Source: Chloroflexota bacterium | Lineage (GTDB): Bacteria; Chloroflexota; Limnocylindria; Limnocylindrales; CSP1-4 | Assembly: GCA_013696275.1 (NCBI GenBank) | Contig: JACCYW010000093.1 | Coordinates: 1 to 10,173 of the forward strand | Length of the DNA: 10,173 bases | Reading direction: 5' to 3' | Shown here: positions 7,069 to 10,173 of the stretch, piece by piece | Layout: each line of letters starts with the position of its first letter | Numbering within the stretch: the first letter of the stretch is position 1 | Translations under genes and position numbers: made by a program | Notes under the pieces: generated by a model | What the model saw: only the letters and a program-made list of their open reading frames with translations | The model's database searches: none | What the model was told of the DNA's origin: nothing

Positions 7069-7775
7069 TCGGAGCCCATCCGGGAGCGGGCAGGGACGAA
7101 CCGGGAGATCGGCCCGAAGCCATCGTCTTCGATCTGTACGGGACCATCCTGGATGTGACCGGACTGGCCGCGTCGGTGGCGGCGGCCCTGCCGGGCGGGC
7201 CGGCCAGGGAGCTCGTGTCGCTGTGGCGGCAGAAACAGTTGGAGTACACCTGGTTGCGCTCGCTGACCGGCCATCATGCCGACTTCTGGCAGGTGACCGG
7301 TGACGCTCTTGACCATACCGCCCGCCGGCTCGACCTGGACATCGCGACGGTCCGAGAGCGGCTGATGGACGGCTGGCTGCGCCTGTCGCCCTACCCCGAC
7401 GTGATGCCCGGTCTCGACGCTATCGGGTCGCTGCCGCTGGCCATCCTCTCCAACGGTAGCGCTGCCATGCTGGAGGAAGGGCTGCGGCACGCGCGCTTGC
7501 GCGATGCCTTCCAGCACGTCATATCGGTCGATGAGGTCGCCATCTTCAAGCCCCACCCGCGGGTCTACGAGCTGGCTGAACGACACCTCGGCTTGCCCCG
7601 TGCCTCGATGCTCTTCGTATCGGCCAACGACTGGGATGCCCGCGGTGCGACCTTGGCCGGCTGGCGAGTGGCCCGCGTCGACCGCGTCACCGCGCCCGAG
7701 GAGTCGCTGCCCGGGCGTCCGGAGCGGTCGGTCGCCGATCTCATCGGACTCGCTTCGTGGCTGCGCCGCGGGTAG
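7065..7775 (+). CDS. L-2-haloacid dehalogenase (HAD type II)
   Basis: This 236-residue cytoplasmic enzyme of the HAD superfamily is predicted to hydrolyse the carbon-halogen bond of short 2-haloacids (such as chloroacetate or L-2-chloropropionate), giving a 2-hydroxy acid of inverted configuration. The nucleophile Asp23 and Thr27 lie in FDLYGTILDV. Arg55 lies in LWRQKQLEYTWLRSLTG, a segment nearly identical to characterised L-2-haloacid dehalogenases. Further matches are Ser129-Asn130 in AILSNGS, Lys162 in FKPHPRVYELAE, Tyr168, and Ser186/Asn188/Asp191 in FVSANDWDA. Pocket residues Tyr25, Gln56, Leu59, Phe74 and Trp190 are also present. The GTG start overlaps the ligase TGA as GTGA and has a strong Shine-Dalgarno. 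An N-terminal extension of about 15 residues precedes the fold. The 3' end is covered by the tail of the minus-strand LysR reading frame. Some family members have no demonstrated dehalogenase activity, but residue conservation here is complete. Confidence 0.9.
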   Translation: MIGAHPGAGRDEPGDRPEAIVFDLYGTILDVTGLAASVAAALPGGPARELVSLWRQKQLEYTWLRSLTGHHADFWQVTGDALDHTARRLDLDIATVRERLMDGWLRLSPYPDVMPGLDAIGSLPLAILSNGSAAMLEEGLRHARLRDAFQHVISVDEVAIFKPHPRVYELAERHLGLPRASMLFVSANDWDARGATLAGWRVARVDRVTAPEESLPGRPERSVADLIGLASWLRRG

Positions 7776-8653
7776 GCCGACCGGACTGCCTGAAGGAAGG
7801 CCCGGGCCAGCCCGGTCGGTTCGCCGGCATCCTTGCGCATCGCGACGACCACGGGCCACGTCACGGGCGGCATATCGATGACCGGGACATCGCACAGGGT
7901 GCCGTCACGAAGCTCATCCTGCACCGCCGCGCGCGGCAGCAGCGACACACCGTCGCCGGTGCGGACCATCCTCTTGGCGACCTCCAGGTCGTCCACCTCG
8001 ACGTATCCTCGTCGCTCGATATCGGAGATCTGGAGCGCGGCGATGGTCAGCCGGTAGTCATCCGAAGTCCGATCGAACAGGACCAGGCGTGCCTCCGCCA
8101 GCTCGGCCAGGCTGGTCTGCTCGGCCCGTCCGAGCGGGTGGTTGGGATGCACCACCAGCACCAGCTCATCGGTCAGGATCTGTGTGCTGACGATGGCCGG
8201 ATGGGCGACGTGGCGATGGACCGCCAGGTCGATCTCCTCGCGCAGCAACGCCCGCAGCACCTCCTCTGAGAGCCCGCTCCGGACCGTCACCCTGGATGAG
8301 GGCCAGCGCTCGGCTAGATCACGCAGCAGTGCCGGCAGGACGTAGCCAGCGACGGTCAGTGACGCGCCGATGGTCAGGTGCTCCGAGTGGCTGACGGTCT
8401 GGTGGCGCAGTTCACGCATGCCCTCCTCGAACGCAGCCAGACCCCGTTCGGCATAGGGCAGAAAGGCACGTCCGGCGTCGGTCAGGCGGACACCGCGCCG
8501 GCCGCGCACCAGGAGGATGCGACCGACGTCGCGCTCAAGGCCCTGCAGCCGGGCGGAGAGGGCCGGCTGAGTGATGTACAGCCGCTCCGCCGCCAGGCTG
8601 ATGCTGCCACTCCGCACGGCCTCCACGAAGCCTTCGATCTGGGCCATCTGCAT
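7565..8653 (-). CDS. LysR-type transcriptional regulator with antisense C-terminal extension
   Basis: This is a LysR-family DNA-binding regulator. The N-terminal winged helix-turn-helix spans about residues 3-62 (SISLAAERLYITQPALSARLQGLERDVG, with GVRLTDAG as wing). An effector-binding domain covers roughly residues 92-290 (LTIGASLTVAGYVLPALL, IDLAVHRHV, ELVLVVHPNHPL, GDGVSLLPRAAV). The start is taken as ATG at 8653, since the helix-turn-helix begins immediately after it; ATG at 8647 is two codons shorter. Family members usually have about 300 residues. Here the frame runs to 362, and the last 70 or so residues are entirely antisense to the dehalogenase gene. They are Ser/Arg-rich and unlike any LysR domain, so the functional protein probably ends in substance near residue 295. 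The gene diverges from the MHS transporter and converges on the dehalogenase. Its likely role is control of the transporter, and perhaps itself, in response to a small acid ligand. Confidence 0.88.
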   Translation of the reverse strand: MQMAQIEGFVEAVRSGSISLAAERLYITQPALSARLQGLERDVGRILLVRGRRGVRLTDAGRAFLPYAERGLAAFEEGMRELRHQTVSHSEHLTIGASLTVAGYVLPALLRDLAERWPSSRVTVRSGLSEEVLRALLREEIDLAVHRHVAHPAIVSTQILTDELVLVVHPNHPLGRAEQTSLAELAEARLVLFDRTSDDYRLTIAALQISDIERRGYVEVDDLEVAKRMVRTGDGVSLLPRAAVQDELRDGTLCDVPVIDMPPVTWPVVVAMRKDAGEPTGLARAFLQAVRSAYPRRSHEASPMRSATDRSGRPGSDSSGAVTRSTRATRQPAKVAPRASQSLADTKSIEARGKPRCRSASS

Positions 8654-8672
8654 GCCCGCCAACCATACGATC

Positions 8673-8687
8673 TGTTGATACTCGACA
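8673..8687. promoter_or_regulatory. Candidate LysR operator dyad 1
   Basis: TGTTGA-TAC-TCGACA is an imperfect inverted repeat with five of six arm positions paired, 20 bases upstream of the LysR start codon. The position suits an autoregulatory LysR site, but it does not match the T-N11-A core exactly, so this is only a candidate. Confidence 0.3.
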
Positions 8688-8696
8688 TGGCGTGGA

Positions 8697-8733
8697 ATCG
8701 ATGCACGGTCGATGCGGGCAGCGCCTAGCATCG
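8697..8733. promoter_or_regulatory. Candidate LysR operator dyad 2 with repeated CGATGC
   Basis: ATCG-N9-CGAT (8697-8713) is a perfect 4-base dyad. It contains the direct repeat CGATGC (8699-8704 and 8710-8715), and an inverted copy GCATCG follows at 8728-8733. Three related half-sites in 37 bases midway between divergent genes suggest protein binding, although arms this short can arise by chance in GC-rich DNA. Confidence 0.3.
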
Positions 8734-8773
8734 TTCCTGGAGACGCGCGCCCGCCCAGGAGCGCGAACACGGG

Positions 8774-8778
8774 AGGAG
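8774..8778 (+). promoter_or_regulatory. Strong Shine-Dalgarno of the MHS transporter gene
   Basis: AGGAG, within the purine-rich run 8771-8780, lies 7 bases before the ATG at 8786. It is the best-placed ribosome binding site in the window and fixes the start of the transporter. Confidence 0.85.
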
Positions 8779-8785
8779 AGGCCTG

Positions 8786-10173
8786 ATGGCGACTACTGCT
8801 GCCACCGCGTCCGCCACGAAGAGGTACGACTACAAGCTGCCCTTCGTCATCGGGGCATCCGCGGCTGGTACGACCATCGAGTGGTACGACTTCTATCTCT
8901 ATGGCGTCCTGGCCGCTTTCTTCTCCACCCAGTTCTTCCCGACCGATAACCCGGTCACCGGCCTCCTGGCATCGCTCGCTGCCTTCGGCGCCGGCTTCGC
9001 CGTGCGGCCGTTCGGTGCAGCGGTGTTCGGTCGTATCGGCGACATCGTCGGCCGCAAGTTCACGTTCCTGGTCACCATCGCGCTCATGGGCATCTCCACG
9101 GCAGCCGTCGGGCTGCTGCCGACCTACGCCCAGATCGGCATCTTGGCACCCATCATCCTGGTCGGCCTGCGGCTCCTCCAGGGCCTGGCGTTGGGCGGCG
9201 AGTACGGTGGGGCCGCCATCTACGTGGCAGAGCACTCCCCGGACGACAAGCGCGGCTCGTACACGAGCTGGATCCAGACAACGGCCACCCTGGGCCTGCT
9301 ACTGGCGCTCGTGGCCATCGGCTTCTTCCGGTCGGTCATGAGCGCGGACGACTTCGCCAGCTTCGGCTGGCGCATCCCGTTCCTGCTTTCCGCCGTCCTC
9401 GTAGTGATGGCGCTGTACGTGCGGCTACGGCTTCAGGAGACGCCGTTGTTCACCCGTCTCAAGGCAGCCGGTAAGTCGTCCACCTCGCCGTGGCGTGAGA
9501 GTTTCGGGGACCCGGCCAACCGCAAGCTCATCATCCTGGCCCTGCTGGGCATGACCGCCGGGCAGGCAGTGGTCTGGTACCAGGGCCAGTTCCAGGCGCT
9601 CTTCTTCCTCCAGAACACGCTCCAGGTCCCGTTCCTCACCTCCTACCTGATCGTAGGTACGGCCATCGTCCTGGCGACGCCGTTCTTCGTCGTCTTCGGC
9701 CGCTTGTCCGATCGGATCGGGCGCAAGAAGATCATCCTGGCCGGCTGCCTCATCGCGGCCATCACGTATGTGCCCATCTACGTGCTGATGCAGCAGTTCG
9801 CCGGACCTGGCTCGCCCGGCACCAATGCCGCGGGCGCGGCCATCACGCTGCACCTGGAACCCAACGTCCTGGCCTTGACCGCGCTCGTCTGGATACAGGT
9901 CGTGTTCGTGACGATGGTCTATGGACCCATCGCCGCCTTTCTGGTGGAGTACTTTCCGGCCCGCATCCGCTACACGTCCCTGTCCATCCCATACCACATC
10001 GGCAACGGCTGGTTCGGCGGCTTCCTGCCGCTCATCGCGGCCACCCTGGCAGCTGCCACGGGCAACCCGCTGGCTGGGCTTGCCTATCCCATCGCCATCG
10101 CACTGATGACGGTCGTCATCGGCGGCCTGTACGTCCGGGAGACCAAGGATGTGCGCATCTGGGACGAGGTGGG
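8786..10173 (+). CDS. MFS transporter, metabolite:H+ symporter (MHS) type, 3'-truncated
   Basis: This is an inner-membrane proton-coupled carrier of the major facilitator superfamily, MHS branch (relatives of KgtP, ProP, ShiA and haloacid permeases). The frame is open from the ATG at 8786 to the window end, giving 462 visible residues. The segment VRETKDVRIWDE at the edge looks like the usual C-terminus, so only a few codons are probably missing. Signatures are GTTIEWYDFYLYG in TM1 (Glu32, Asp35), the loop 2-3 motif GRIGDIVGRK (residues 82-91), RLLQGLALGGEYGGA (129-143) and the second-half repeat GRLSDRIGRKK (305-315). Hydrophobic stretches are consistent with 12 helices, with an Ala/Gly/Pro-rich external loop around 9796-9865. 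It diverges from the LysR gene, which probably controls it. Likely substrates are small carboxylates; a haloacid is possible given the neighbouring dehalogenase. Confidence 0.9.
   Translation, partial: MATTAATASATKRYDYKLPFVIGASAAGTTIEWYDFYLYGVLAAFFSTQFFPTDNPVTGLLASLAAFGAGFAVRPFGAAVFGRIGDIVGRKFTFLVTIALMGISTAAVGLLPTYAQIGILAPIILVGLRLLQGLALGGEYGGAAIYVAEHSPDDKRGSYTSWIQTTATLGLLLALVAIGFFRSVMSADDFASFGWRIPFLLSAVLVVMALYVRLRLQETPLFTRLKAAGKSSTSPWRESFGDPANRKLIILALLGMTAGQAVVWYQGQFQALFFLQNTLQVPFLTSYLIVGTAIVLATPFFVVFGRLSDRIGRKKIILAGCLIAAITYVPIYVLMQQFAGPGSPGTNAAGAAITLHLEPNVLALTALVWIQVVFVTMVYGPIAAFLVEYFPARIRYTSLSIPYHIGNGWFGGFLPLIAATLAAATGNPLAGLAYPIAIALMTVVIGGLYVRETKDVRIWDEV

Larger units (their letters stand above)
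8654..8785. promoter_or_regulatory. Divergent regulatory region between lysR and the MHS transporter gene
   Basis: This is the longest non-coding stretch in the window and separates divergently transcribed genes, the typical place for LysR-type operators and both promoters. I see no convincing sigma-70 -35/-10 pair on either strand. TTGATA at 8675-8680 is an isolated -35-like hexamer without a matching -10 at normal spacing. Short dyads in the region are listed separately. Confidence 0.6.

Noticed and set aside
7776..7800. Transcription terminator after the dehalogenase
   Set aside because: No GC-rich hairpin followed by a T run is visible, and the stretch is coding for LysR on the other strand.
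6804..7895. Minus-strand open frame of about 363 codons across the ligase end and dehalogenase
   Set aside because: It is antisense to two genes with complete catalytic motifs; its translation is Arg/Gly-rich without recognisable family features.
8654..9235. N-terminal extension of the LysR frame up to an ATG at 9235
   Set aside because: The extra residues are antisense to the MHS transporter and highly charged without a domain. The helix-turn-helix starts directly after the ATG at 8653, as usual for LysR proteins.
9425..9997. Minus-strand open frame of 190 codons
   Set aside because: It is antisense to the transporter, whose membrane segments and MFS motifs are continuous across this region.

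Overview
This GC-rich, densely packed stretch of bacterial DNA has nine recognisable protein-coding genes and almost no non-coding DNA. No rRNA, tRNA, CRISPR array, insertion sequence or phage gene is visible. The exported sugar-binding protein with a repetitive Pro/Ser/Ala linker, the 4-base ATGA/GTGA gene overlaps and the codon use would suit a high-GC Chloroflexota lineage (for example Limnocylindria-like) or an actinobacterium. That assignment is inference from style, not from a marker gene.

Region 1 (1-4291) is a plus-strand sugar or polyol module. It holds the C-terminal part of an ABC sugar-binding protein (1-1211), a D-psicose/D-tagatose 3-epimerase-like TIM-barrel protein (1222-2154), a second TIM-barrel isomerase/epimerase of the IolE/IolI type (2151-3122) and a Gfo/Idh/MocA NAD(P)-dependent sugar dehydrogenase (3119-4291). 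The last three overlap by 4 bases at each junction and are probably translationally coupled. The logical reading is uptake of a sugar, cyclitol or glycoside, followed by oxidation to a keto-sugar and epimerisation/isomerisation. The permease, ATPase and any kinase or aldolase are not in the window.

Region 2 (4303-7775) stays on the plus strand: a small MscS-type mechanosensitive channel, an acetyl/propionyl-CoA synthetase-like ligase, and a type II haloacid dehalogenase whose GTG start overlaps the ligase stop. All seven plus-strand genes from 1 to 7775 are spaced tightly enough to be one transcript, although the MscS gene may mark a boundary between two functional blocks.

Region 3 (7565-10173) has a minus-strand LysR-type regulator converging on, and overlapping, the dehalogenase gene. 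Diverging from it is a plus-strand MFS transporter of the metabolite:H+ symporter type, which runs off the window end. The 132-base divergent region (8654-8785) holds short dyads that could be LysR operator sites and a very strong Shine-Dalgarno for the transporter.

The most interesting possibility is that dehalogenase, acyl-CoA ligase, LysR regulator and MHS transporter form a 2-haloacid (or related short organic acid) uptake and utilisation locus. The dehalogenase keeps essentially every catalytic residue known from L-2-haloacid dehalogenases. The ligase has pocket substitutions suggesting a substrate larger than acetate.
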